Position numbers and translations under genes: made by a program. Below are positions 15,819-23,307 of a stretch of 26,645 nt of DNA, one piece after another; position 1 is the stretch's first letter; the number at the start of each line of letters is the position of its first letter. This DNA comes from Kiritimatiellales bacterium (GTDB taxonomy: Bacteria; Verrucomicrobiota; Kiritimatiellia; Kiritimatiellales; Pontiellaceae). Below the pieces are notes generated by a model. It searched no databases. It saw nothing but the letters and a program-made list of their open reading frames with translations, and had not been told where the DNA came from. The stretch lies in the NCBI GenBank assembly GCA_021734595.1, contig JAIPIO010000008.1, positions 1 to 26,645 of the forward strand, in the 5' to 3' direction.

Positions 15819-16016
15819 CCGGTTTCCCAGACATTGGAATTTTCTATCCCATTTTCTTCCTGGCATTGGAATATTCGTCTCTGGATTTTCCAACCATTGG
15901 AAACCCATGTAAACCAACTATCTCAGCAAGATCGGACTGTTTTACGGCCAGACCGGTCTATTCCCACTCCAAAAATCTCCTAGTATGTGTTCACCATTAA
16001 ATCAAGGAGAAGAATC
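15819..16016 (+). promoter_or_regulatory. Regulatory region of the UroD-thioredoxin operon
   Basis: It contains three 15-bp palindromes at 15825, 15857 and 15888, then TCAGCAAGATC at 15923-15933 (identical to the site before the corrinoid gene), then TAGTAT at 15981-15986 as a possible -10 box, and AAGGAGA as ribosome binding site. The site-to-box gap is 47 bases, against 46 in the first promoter. Confidence 0.55.
15825..15902. repeat. 15-bp palindromes, copies 7-9 in a phased cluster
   Basis: TCCCAGACATTGGAA (15825), TTCCTGGCATTGGAA (15857) and TTCCAACCATTGGAA (15888), spaced 32 and 31 bases, just before the UroD-thioredoxin promoter. Confidence 0.85.
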
Positions 16017-17387
16017 ATGACGGGTAAAGAGATTTTATTGGACGCCATTCAGGGAAAAATAACGGAAAGACCAGCCTGGATGCCGTTTGTGGGCTGCCAC
16101 GGCGGATTCCTCGTCGGCAGGACCGCGAAGGAGTATCTTCAGTCGGCGGAGTTGATTGTCGAGGGTTTGCTAAAAGCAAAATCATTATACAAACCGGACG
16201 GTATGCCGGTGATGTTCGATCTGCAGATCGAGGCGGAAATTCTGGGCTGCAACCTGCACTGGGCCGACGAAGTACCGCCGGCCGTGACCAGCCACCCGCT
16301 GGCCATGGGAAAAAAGATTGTCGATCTGCCGGAGCTCGACGAAACCAAGGGGCGCTTCCCGATCATTGTCCAGGCATTGGAAACATTGAAAAAGGAGATT
16401 GGCCAAGACACCGCGCTCTACGGTCTAGTCTGCGGCCCGTTCACCCTGGCGCTCCATCTGCTCGGTAACAACATTTTCCTCGATATGTACGACAACGAAG
16501 ATGCCGTACTTGAAGTCATCAACTACTGCGCAGACATCTGCATCAAATCGGCAGACATCTACCTTGATCACGGTGCGGATGTGATTGCGGTCGTCGACCC
16601 GATGACCAGCCAGATTTCGCCGGAACACTTCGAGCAGTTTGTCACCCCGGCCATGAACCGGGTCTTTGACCATATCCGCTCCCGCGGCGGAATCTCCTCC
16701 ATCTTTGTCTGTGGCGATGTAACCCGCAATTTGGAGGTGATGACCAAAACCACTGCCGACAACATTTCCGTGGATGAGCAGGTCGACATGGCACACCTCC
16801 GCGAACTTTGCGAAGCACAGGGAAAATCATTCGGCGGAAACATCAAGCTGACCGCCGTGCTGCTGCTTGGTGATGCGAACGACGCCAGGATGGAAGTCCT
16901 CGATATTATGGAGAAGAGCGGGCGCAAGGGCTTCATCCTCGCCCCGGGTTGCGACCTCCCCTATGCGGTTCCGTCAAAGAATCTACAGGCGGTTGCCGAA
17001 ATGGTGCACGATGAATATGCGCGCGAAGCAGCGAAGTCGCTGTCGGCCAAGGCGGACGATTCCTTCGACGATGTCGAGCTGCCGGACTACCTCGGCGCCC
17101 GCGCGGTTGTGGTCGACGTAATCACCCTTGACTCCACCTCCTGCGCGCCCTGCCAATACATGATGGAAGCCGTTGAAAAGGCGGCCGATGCCGCCATGGT
17201 CAAGGTCTGGATCAACGAACACAAGATCAAGGTGCGCGAAGGCATAGGAGTCATGATGAAGCTTGGCGTTAAAAACCTGCCGACCATCTGCATCAACGGC
17301 GAACCGACCTTTGCATCGATCATTCCCGACCAGACCACGCTGGTGAAGGCCATCGAAAAGGCCGCCATAGAAAAAATGAGCATTTAG
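16017..17387 (+). CDS. UroD-fold methyltransferase fused to a thioredoxin-like domain
   Basis: The ATG at 16017 follows AAGGAGA and gives 456 residues. Residues 1 to about 345 form a uroporphyrinogen-decarboxylase-fold domain of the MtaA/CmuA methyltransferase group (TGKEILLDAIQGKITERPAW, HGADVIAVVDPMTSQISPEHFEQFV, APGCDLPYAVP). Residues about 365-456 form a thioredoxin-like domain with C376-A-P-C379 and a cis-Pro-like NLPTICING. Such proteins use zinc to activate a thiol or to move methyl groups to or from a corrinoid. The usual zinc motif H-x-C reads F230-V231-C232 here, so the first ligand is missing, while C312 is kept. The CxxC domain may supply redox chemistry or another ligand. It leads an operon with the CobW GTPase two bases later. 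Acceptor or donor specificity is unknown. Confidence 0.88.
   Translation: MTGKEILLDAIQGKITERPAWMPFVGCHGGFLVGRTAKEYLQSAELIVEGLLKAKSLYKPDGMPVMFDLQIEAEILGCNLHWADEVPPAVTSHPLAMGKKIVDLPELDETKGRFPIIVQALETLKKEIGQDTALYGLVCGPFTLALHLLGNNIFLDMYDNEDAVLEVINYCADICIKSADIYLDHGADVIAVVDPMTSQISPEHFEQFVTPAMNRVFDHIRSRGGISSIFVCGDVTRNLEVMTKTTADNISVDEQVDMAHLRELCEAQGKSFGGNIKLTAVLLLGDANDARMEVLDIMEKSGRKGFILAPGCDLPYAVPSKNLQAVAEMVHDEYAREAAKSLSAKADDSFDDVELPDYLGARAVVVDVITLDSTSCAPCQYMMEAVEKAADAAMVKVWINEHKIKVREGIGVMMKLGVKNLPTICINGEPTFASIIPDQTTLVKAIEKAAIEKMSI
16368..16382. repeat. 15-bp palindrome, copy 10
   Basis: GTCCAGGCATTGGAA in the UroD-thioredoxin gene, read as VQALE; one base off consensus. Confidence 0.75.
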
Positions 17388-17389
17388 CC

Positions 17390-18274
17390 ATGATTCCAAT
17401 CTGTTTAATCACGGGCTTTCTCGGAACGGGGAAGACCACCCTGCTCAAACACATCGTGGCGGAAAACCGCGACCGCAGGTTTATCTATCTGGTCAACGAG
17501 TTTTCCGCGCTGGATGTGGATGGCGCCATCGTCTCGAAGAACAATCCGGACGTGGTCTCCATTCCCGGCGGGAGCATCTTCTGCAAGTGCCTTGTCACTG
17601 AGTTTATCGGGCAGATGACAAGAATACACGAGCAACACCCCAATGCCGAGGGCGTGATAATCGAGGCCAGCGGCATGGCCGATCCGCGCGTGATTGCGGA
17701 CATGCTCAAGGATACCAAGCTCGATAAATGTTTCGAGTTGTCGAATATTGTCAGCATTGTCGAACCGCGCAGCTTCCTGCGCCTGATCCACACCCTGCCG
17801 AACATCATCCATCAGGTGGAGGCGGCCGACACCATCCTGCTGAACAAATGCGACCTGTTCGAAGAGGATCAGCTTGTCGAAACCGAAAAGGCCGTACGCG
17901 ACATCAAACCCGATGCAAACCTGATTCGCTGCGTGAAGGCCGAAGCTAACTTTCCAATCATTGGAAAAACCGCTAAGCACGATCAACTGCACGGTGAATA
18001 CGCACAATGCCGCGACCCGCGTTACTCTACCTTCATAACAACGGGCACTACGGAGCCGGAAAAGATCCGGCGATTTATCGAGTCGCACGAAGAGGATATC
18101 TACCGGGTAAAGGGAACTATCCAAACATTGGAAGATTCAATCTGCTTCGACTATTCCAAGGCCGGATTCTCCATCACTCCCGCCCCGCCGCAAAAAGAAT
18201 ACGGCTTGGCCTGGATTGTGCGCGGTGATGCGGAAGAAGATTTGAATGCAGCAGGCCTGTCCGCTATGTTCTAA
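17390..18274 (+). CDS. CobW/COG0523-type GTP-binding protein
   Basis: A 294-residue P-loop GTPase of the CobW/HypB/UreG group. It shows Walker A G9FLGTGKTT17, the family metal motif as C65-K-C67 (GGSIFCKCL, shorter than the usual CxCC), IEASGMADP and the base-recognition NKCD at 152-155. The C-terminal part (about 200-294) is short. Members insert or deliver metals (zinc, cobalt) or assist cobalamin enzymes. Lying two bases after the UroD-thioredoxin gene and before a second UroD-fold gene, it probably serves metal loading or corrinoid maintenance of this methyl-transfer system; this is inference. Two 15-bp palindromes lie in the gene. It is cytoplasmic. Confidence 0.9.
   Translation: MIPICLITGFLGTGKTTLLKHIVAENRDRRFIYLVNEFSALDVDGAIVSKNNPDVVSIPGGSIFCKCLVTEFIGQMTRIHEQHPNAEGVIIEASGMADPRVIADMLKDTKLDKCFELSNIVSIVEPRSFLRLIHTLPNIIHQVEAADTILLNKCDLFEEDQLVETEKAVRDIKPDANLIRCVKAEANFPIIGKTAKHDQLHGEYAQCRDPRYSTFITTGTTEPEKIRRFIESHEEDIYRVKGTIQTLEDSICFDYSKAGFSITPAPPQKEYGLAWIVRGDAEEDLNAAGLSAMF
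17952..17966. repeat. 15-bp palindrome, copy 11
   Basis: TTCCAATCATTGGAA in the CobW gene, read as FPIIGK. Confidence 0.85.
18119..18133. repeat. 15-bp palindrome, copy 12
   Basis: ATCCAAACATTGGAA in the CobW gene, read as IQTLE; one base off consensus. Confidence 0.75.
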
Positions 18275-18302
18275 TTAGAAGCAACGGCAAAGGAGACAAC
18301 CA

Positions 18303-19352
18303 ATGACACCCCGTGAAGTCGTCCGAACGGTTTTATCAAGCGGCAAGCCACCGTATGTGCCGTGGTCCTATAAATTTACGGTTGAGGCCGAAGCCGCGCT
18401 GAAGGCGCACCTCGGCTGTGACGACCTGGAAGCGGCGGTCGGCAACCACATCGTCCGCGTCGGCAGCGACATCGGTTTTTTCGAGGACATTGGCAACAAC
18501 CGGATGCGCGATGTCTTCGGTGTGGTGTGGGATCGCAGCATCGACAAGGATATCGGCATGGTGGAAAATTGCCTGATTCCCAAACCAACCATGGAAGGCT
18601 TCGATTTTCCCGACCCGCTCGACCCGCGCTTTTTTGAAAACATCGACAGCAAGCTGGCCGCCTACCCCGACTGCTTCCGCGTCTTCGAACTGGGCTTCTC
18701 GCTCTACGAACGTGCCTGGACGCTGCGCGGCATGGAAAACCTGATGATCGACATGATCGACAACCCTGAGTTGGTGCATGAGTTGCTCGCAGCCATCACC
18801 GACTACAACCTGGTCCAGGTCGAGGAGGCGCTGAAGTACGACATCGATGCCGTCTACTTCGGCGACGACTGGGGGCAGCAGCACGGACTCATCATGGGAC
18901 CGGCCATGTGGAAGGAGTTCATCTACCCGCAGCTGAAGCGCATGTATGGCTGCGTCCGCGACGCCGGTAAATTTGTGATGATCCATTCCTGCGGCGACGT
19001 CGATGAGCTGTTCGACGACCTGATCGAGGCCGGACTGGACTGTTTCAATCCCTTCCAGCCGGAAGTCATGGACATCCTCGAAATCCTGCCCGCCTACCGC
19101 GGCCGCCTTGCGTTCCATGGCGGACTCAGCATGCAGAAGACGCTTCCCTTTGGAACGGTCGAGGATGTACGCAACGAATCGCGCGACCTGCTTAAGCTCG
19201 GCGCGGACGGCGGCTACATCTTCTCGCCGTCGCATTCGGTGGAAAGCGACACCACGGTCGAAAACATGCTGGCTTTTATCCAAGTGGCTTTCGCACAGGA
19301 AGGTTACCAGGCCCTTCATCCGGGGGCAGGGCTTAAACCTGAATCGATATAA
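18303..19352 (+). CDS. UroD-fold methyltransferase-like protein
   Basis: A 349-residue uroporphyrinogen-decarboxylase-fold protein without fusion, starting after AAAGGAGA. Seen are TPREVVRTVLSSGKPPYVPW, YDIDAVYFGDDWGQQHGLIMGPAMWKEF, MIHSCGDVDELFDDLIEAGLDCFNPFQPE and GGYIFSPSHSVESDTTVENM. The H-x-C zinc pair is present (H228, C230), but the third ligand, normally Cys in a PCH-like motif, reads S310-H311, so H311 might substitute. Relatives act as methyltransferases in corrinoid-dependent demethylation rather than in haem synthesis, and no haem genes are nearby. It follows the CobW gene by 28 bases in the same operon. It could be the substrate-specific methyltransferase (MT1); this is inference from context. 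Confidence 0.88.
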   Translation: MTPREVVRTVLSSGKPPYVPWSYKFTVEAEAALKAHLGCDDLEAAVGNHIVRVGSDIGFFEDIGNNRMRDVFGVVWDRSIDKDIGMVENCLIPKPTMEGFDFPDPLDPRFFENIDSKLAAYPDCFRVFELGFSLYERAWTLRGMENLMIDMIDNPELVHELLAAITDYNLVQVEEALKYDIDAVYFGDDWGQQHGLIMGPAMWKEFIYPQLKRMYGCVRDAGKFVMIHSCGDVDELFDDLIEAGLDCFNPFQPEVMDILEILPAYRGRLAFHGGLSMQKTLPFGTVEDVRNESRDLLKLGADGGYIFSPSHSVESDTTVENMLAFIQVAFAQEGYQALHPGAGLKPESI

Positions 19353-19406
19353 AGTTCCGATGTCTGGAAATCGGATTGTGCGGCTTCGGGTTTTAAACTA
19401 CGCTTT

Positions 19407-19421
19407 TTCCAGACATTGGAA
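19407..19421. repeat. 15-bp palindrome, copy 13
   Basis: TTCCAGACATTGGAA between the second UroD-fold gene and the pectate lyase gene, 22 bases before its start. Confidence 0.85.
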
Positions 19422-19443
19422 ATAAGGAAAGGCAACAACCATT

Positions 19444-20793
19444 ATGAAACACTGCATACTGATTATCTCCAGTTTTTTGCTGTCGGCTTGGAATTGCGCC
19501 GCGGACGCGACGCTTGCCGAGCGAACTGAAACCGCCTTGAGCAAGGCATCATCCTACTTCCAGTCCATTTCAACCCGCGGAGGATATGTGGGCACCTATT
19601 CGCTTGATCTTAAGGAACGCTATGGCGAATCGCTCCGCGAACGGGCCAAAGCCACGGAAATCTGGGTGCAGCCTCCGGGCACGCCCAGCGTTGGCGAGTG
19701 TTTTCTGCGCGCGTACCGGATCACGGGAAAACAACAGTACCTGACCGCCGCCACGGAAGCTGCGCGTGCGCTCGCATTTGGACAGCGGACGGTTGGTGGC
19801 TGGGATCATCTGGTAGACGTGGCCCACCTGCAGAAAGGTTCCGGCAAAGCATCCCGGATGGACGGGCGCTGCACCTTCGACGACAATACGACCCAAGGGG
19901 CCCTCAGTTTCCTGATGAGTCTGGACGAGACGGTCGACAGCCCGTGGCTATCAGAAGCTGTTGAGCTCGGACTGGCCCATATGATGAAAAGCCAGTTCGG
20001 GAATGGCGCCTGGTCCCAATGGTACCCCTTGATCGGGGGGTATCACGACTACTACACCTTTAACGACAAAACCATGAACGACTGCATCAAAGTCATGCTC
20101 AAGGCACACCGGATTTACGGGAAAGAGGAATATCTGAGCAGTGCAAAACGCGGCGGCGATTTCATCATCCTGTCCCAGCTAGCCCCGCCCCAATCCGGTT
20201 GGGCACAGCAATATTCCCACGACCTTAAACCCGCGTGGGCACGGCGTTTTGAGCCGCCCGGGGTTTGCTGTGCCGCGACCGGGAATAATATACGCACGCT
20301 GGTCGACCTCTATCTCTATACGAAGGATGCGAAATATTTGGAACCGATTCCCCGGGCCATTGAATGGCTGGAAAAGTCAAAGATCGGCGACAATCTATGG
20401 CCGCGTTTGTACGAGGTCGGCAGCAACCGGCCCATTTACGGCGACCGGATGGACGGAGATAAAATCTTCTATGTCTATGAAGATATCAGCGAAAGGGAAC
20501 GAACCAGTTATGGATGGCGGGGAGACTTCGGCATAAGGGGCGCCATCAGCTATTACGAAAAGGTGAAGAGCATGGGTACAGCTGGCTATACCGCAAAAAG
20601 AGACGCGCCGTTGACCGCCGCGGATTGCAGAAAGAAGGCTAAAAAGCTCTCGTCGAAGGTTGAAAAAACCATTGCCGCTCTGGATGATAAGGGGCGCTGG
20701 GTTGAGGATGGCATGATTCACAGCAAGGTCTTTGTCAAGAACGTGAATCTGCTCTGCAGCTATTTGGAGTATTTAAACTGCAGCCAGCAATGA
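19444..20793 (+). CDS. Secreted pectate lyase, family 10-like
   Basis: A 449-residue protein with a signal peptide (MKHCILIISSFLLSAWNCAA) and an all-helical toroid typical of polysaccharide lyase family 10. Motifs include CTFDDNTTQGALSFL (about 143-157), SQWYPLIGGYHDYYTFNDKTMNDCI (191-215), GWAQQYSHDLKPAWARRFEPPGVC (252-275) and LWPRLYEVGSNRPIYGDRMDG (318-338). Such enzymes cleave polygalacturonate by beta-elimination with calcium. It ends about 60 residues beyond the conserved core in a Lys-rich helix. It sits between the second UroD-fold gene (91 bases away) and the homocysteine methyltransferase, an unusual place for a lyase, and suggests that pectin-like glycans supply the methyl groups. 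Exact glycan specificity is not determined. Confidence 0.85.
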   Translation: MKHCILIISSFLLSAWNCAADATLAERTETALSKASSYFQSISTRGGYVGTYSLDLKERYGESLRERAKATEIWVQPPGTPSVGECFLRAYRITGKQQYLTAATEAARALAFGQRTVGGWDHLVDVAHLQKGSGKASRMDGRCTFDDNTTQGALSFLMSLDETVDSPWLSEAVELGLAHMMKSQFGNGAWSQWYPLIGGYHDYYTFNDKTMNDCIKVMLKAHRIYGKEEYLSSAKRGGDFIILSQLAPPQSGWAQQYSHDLKPAWARRFEPPGVCCAATGNNIRTLVDLYLYTKDAKYLEPIPRAIEWLEKSKIGDNLWPRLYEVGSNRPIYGDRMDGDKIFYVYEDISERERTSYGWRGDFGIRGAISYYEKVKSMGTAGYTAKRDAPLTAADCRKKAKKLSSKVEKTIAALDDKGRWVEDGMIHSKVFVKNVNLLCSYLEYLNCSQQ

Positions 20794-20840
20794 CCGCAAT
20801 TGACCTACCGGTTACAGCCATTGGATGGAAGGAGACAACG

Positions 20841-21719
20841 ATGCACGAGACAGTGAAAAAACTTATGAAGGAACGGCCGGTTATCATCGACGGCGCGTGG
20901 GGAACGGAACTGCAGAAACAGGGGCTCAAGCCCGGCGAATCGCCCGAAGCGCTCAACTTGGAAAGACCGGAGGTTGTGGAAGCTGTCGCTGCCGCGTATG
21001 TGGCCGCTGGCAGCCGGATTATTATCACCAACACCTTTGGAGGAACCTCCTTCATGCTCGAACGCCACGGCCTTGGCGACAAGGTGGCGGAGGTCAACCG
21101 CATCGGCGCCGAAATCTCCAAACGCGCCGCGGGCGATCAGGCGCTGGTCTTCGCATCCATGGGACCGAGCGGCAAGATGCTGATGATGGGCGATGTGACC
21201 GAAGAGGAACTTTTCAAAGCCTTTTCCGATCAGGCGCAGGCACTCGCATCGGGCGGTGCGGATGGACTCGTCATCGAAACCATGTCCGATCTGGAAGAAG
21301 CCAAGATTGCCCTCAAGGCCGCCAAGGAAACCGGTCTGCCCGTCGCCGTCTCCATGATCTACGACTCCGGCGCGGAACTCGACCGCACCATGATGGGCAC
21401 CACCGTCGGGCAGGCCACCGAAGAGCTGACCGCGGCGGGCGCCGATATCATCGGCTCCAACTGCGGCCAAGGCATCGAAGGATTTGTTTCCCTCTGCGCA
21501 AAAATGAAAGCAGCCACCGTGCTGCCCGTCTGGATAAAAGGCAACGCCGGCCTGCCGGAAATGGTCGACGGCAAAGCCATCTACAAAACCACGCCGGACA
21601 CCTTCGCTTCCTTCGCGCAACCGCTGCTCGACGCAGGCGCCGACTTTATCGGCGGATGCTGCGGCACCGGCCCGGATTTTATCTGCGCACTGAAAGTGGC
21701 TATTTCCGCTCAAGCATAA
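20841..21719 (+). CDS. Homocysteine S-methyltransferase family protein
   Basis: The ATG at 20841 follows AAGGAGA and opens at the usual family start, giving 292 residues; an upstream in-frame start lacks support. It is a single-domain TIM barrel like the N-terminal module of MetH or BhmT, with IDGAWGTELQKQG, ITNTFGG, the zinc ligands C208 (SNCGQG) and C273-C274 (GGCCGTGP). It would use zinc-bound homocysteine to accept a methyl group and make methionine, here plausibly from the cluster's corrinoid protein, since no B12 or folate domain is attached. A different thiol acceptor is possible. Its 3' end overlaps the convergent glycosidase-like gene by 20 bases. Confidence 0.9.
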   Translation: MHETVKKLMKERPVIIDGAWGTELQKQGLKPGESPEALNLERPEVVEAVAAAYVAAGSRIIITNTFGGTSFMLERHGLGDKVAEVNRIGAEISKRAAGDQALVFASMGPSGKMLMMGDVTEEELFKAFSDQAQALASGGADGLVIETMSDLEEAKIALKAAKETGLPVAVSMIYDSGAELDRTMMGTTVGQATEELTAAGADIIGSNCGQGIEGFVSLCAKMKAATVLPVWIKGNAGLPEMVDGKAIYKTTPDTFASFAQPLLDAGADFIGGCCGTGPDFICALKVAISAQA

Positions 21720-23166
21720 GCACGAGCGGTTCGCTGACGGCCCGGTTTAAGGTTATGGTCAACCCGTCCGCCCCCGCTTTGATGGCGGGAAGAGTATCTT
21801 CCGGCTTCTGCGAAACGGAATACTGAACGGCGCGCGCCGACCAGCTTTCCCCGGCGTTCACTGGCAATGGAATTTTCAGGTCGCCGATGCCGGCTGGCTT
21901 CTTTTTGTCAGGAACCACGGCGACCATGATTTTTTTCGGCATGCCTTTTTCATCATCCGCCAGTACCAGATATCCTTTGGCTTGGTCAACATTCTGTTCG
22001 GCCAACCGCAGCGGCGCGTCCCCGAGGAAACTGCCGAGGGTATTCACTGCTTCGTTCGCCGTTCCGCCGGGCTTGCGGTTTCCCGCGCCCCACCAGCACA
22101 GGCGGGTCTGTGTTGCGTCCAGTTGATTGTCCGCCGCCCATTTAAGAAAGTGCAGGCCGCGATCCACAACCGTCGTTGGCCCTTTGCCGCTGTTGCCGTG
22201 CTCTTCCGTAATCCATAGCCCCTTCACCTTGCCGGTTTTTCCGTAACGATCCCAGATCTCCTGAATGATCCCGACTCCGCCGCGATCACCACCCGCAAAC
22301 GGATAGTGAATGGTGATGATGTCGACATGCTTCCAGACCGGATCACCCTTGAACGAGGACGCGTGTCTGCCGTCCAGTTTATGGTCGAGAATGCCGTACA
22401 TCCACTGCCGGAACCTTTCGTTGTAAATGTTTGCAAAACTACCGGTCATGCGCGGAATGCGGTCCGGTCGATTGAACAGCTCGTGCGACGCGCGCTCCAC
22501 CGCCTCCAGCGCAGGGGCAAAATAGTTTTCCGCATAGGCCTCGCCGTGTTCCGGCAGGCAGGTGAATTTCCAACGAGATTCGCCCGCCTTGATCCGCGCG
22601 GCATATTTCTTCCACTCGTCGGAGGACACGCCGATCATCTTGCCGTTGATCTCGTTGCCCCATTGAAAAAAGAGATGCTGAGCTGCGCCGGGAAATTTGC
22701 CGTAGACGTCGCGCATCAGCCAGTAGATGGTATCCTGCGACCACTGCGTCTCGTTGCGCTCATCGCGGCTCCCGATCTTTCCGCCCGCTTCGGCCACATA
22801 AACCGCCGCGGCATCCTGCTGCGTAAGTTTTGGGATAAGTTTATCCAACCCGACGGCATCACCGTGCTTCCAATTGCGGAAATCCGAGAGGGACAGTTTA
22901 ACCAGCTCGCCTGCAAACGGCCCGATGCGGACTTGCCGCTGCTTTCCGCGTTCCGCCACCGGCGGCAATTTGCTGTGCGGTCCGCCGTATCCACGCACCG
23001 TGCGCCACGGACCGGGCTCGGTGGTGTAGTGCGTGCCAAAATAATCTACCCACGCCGATGGTACCGGTATCGTTTCTGCATCCAAGGGCCAATCCGCGAA
23101 TTCCGCACCGGCAGAAATGCACACCGAGATCGCCGTTGCCGCCACCATGGTTTTAAGCCTATCCAT
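21700..23166 (-). CDS. Secreted glycoside-hydrolase-like protein of unknown family
   Basis: A 488-residue protein with a signal peptide (about 1-22, MDRLKTMVAATAISVCISAG) and a likely TIM barrel. Glycosidase clan A signs are FFQWGNEING, where N171-E172 would hold the acid/base, and KGLWITEEHGN, where E321 or E322 would be the nucleophile, about 150 residues apart as expected. The C-terminal part (about 390-488, ENVDQAKGYLVLADDEKG ... LMLERK) looks like a beta-sandwich tail. The start follows GGAGGTAG. I cannot assign a family or substrate. Its stop overlaps the homocysteine methyltransferase gene by 20 bases in convergent fashion. It is transcribed against the cluster, so it may be regulated separately, though the secreted sugar-active role matches the pectate lyase. 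Confidence 0.7.
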   Translation of the reverse strand: MDRLKTMVAATAISVCISAGAEFADWPLDAETIPVPSAWVDYFGTHYTTEPGPWRTVRGYGGPHSKLPPVAERGKQRQVRIGPFAGELVKLSLSDFRNWKHGDAVGLDKLIPKLTQQDAAAVYVAEAGGKIGSRDERNETQWSQDTIYWLMRDVYGKFPGAAQHLFFQWGNEINGKMIGVSSDEWKKYAARIKAGESRWKFTCLPEHGEAYAENYFAPALEAVERASHELFNRPDRIPRMTGSFANIYNERFRQWMYGILDHKLDGRHASSFKGDPVWKHVDIITIHYPFAGGDRGGVGIIQEIWDRYGKTGKVKGLWITEEHGNSGKGPTTVVDRGLHFLKWAADNQLDATQTRLCWWGAGNRKPGGTANEAVNTLGSFLGDAPLRLAEQNVDQAKGYLVLADDEKGMPKKIMVAVVPDKKKPAGIGDLKIPLPVNAGESWSARAVQYSVSQKPEDTLPAIKAGADGLTITLNRAVSEPLVLMLERK

Positions 23167-23201
23167 TCGCTACCTCCAAGAACCGGCAACCATAGCCGGA
23201 A

Positions 23202-23216
23202 TTCCAATGGTTGGAA
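23202..23216. repeat. 15-bp palindrome, copy 14
   Basis: TTCCAATGGTTGGAA, opposite orientation, in the divergent gap between the glycosidase-like and ZIP genes. Confidence 0.85.
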
Positions 23217-23307
23217 AACATTTTCCAGAGTTTGAAAAATGCAATTCTTTATGGTTTTTGCGCCACGTTATACCTATACTGCGTCCAGTTTATGGAGGAC
23301 ACGGACT

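Noticed and set aside
18336..19319. 327-codon minus-strand frame
   Set aside because: Antisense shadow of the second UroD-fold gene.
18303..19352. True uroporphyrinogen decarboxylase of haem synthesis
   Set aside because: The sequence carries the corrinoid-type HSCGD motif and sits with corrinoid genes, not haem genes.
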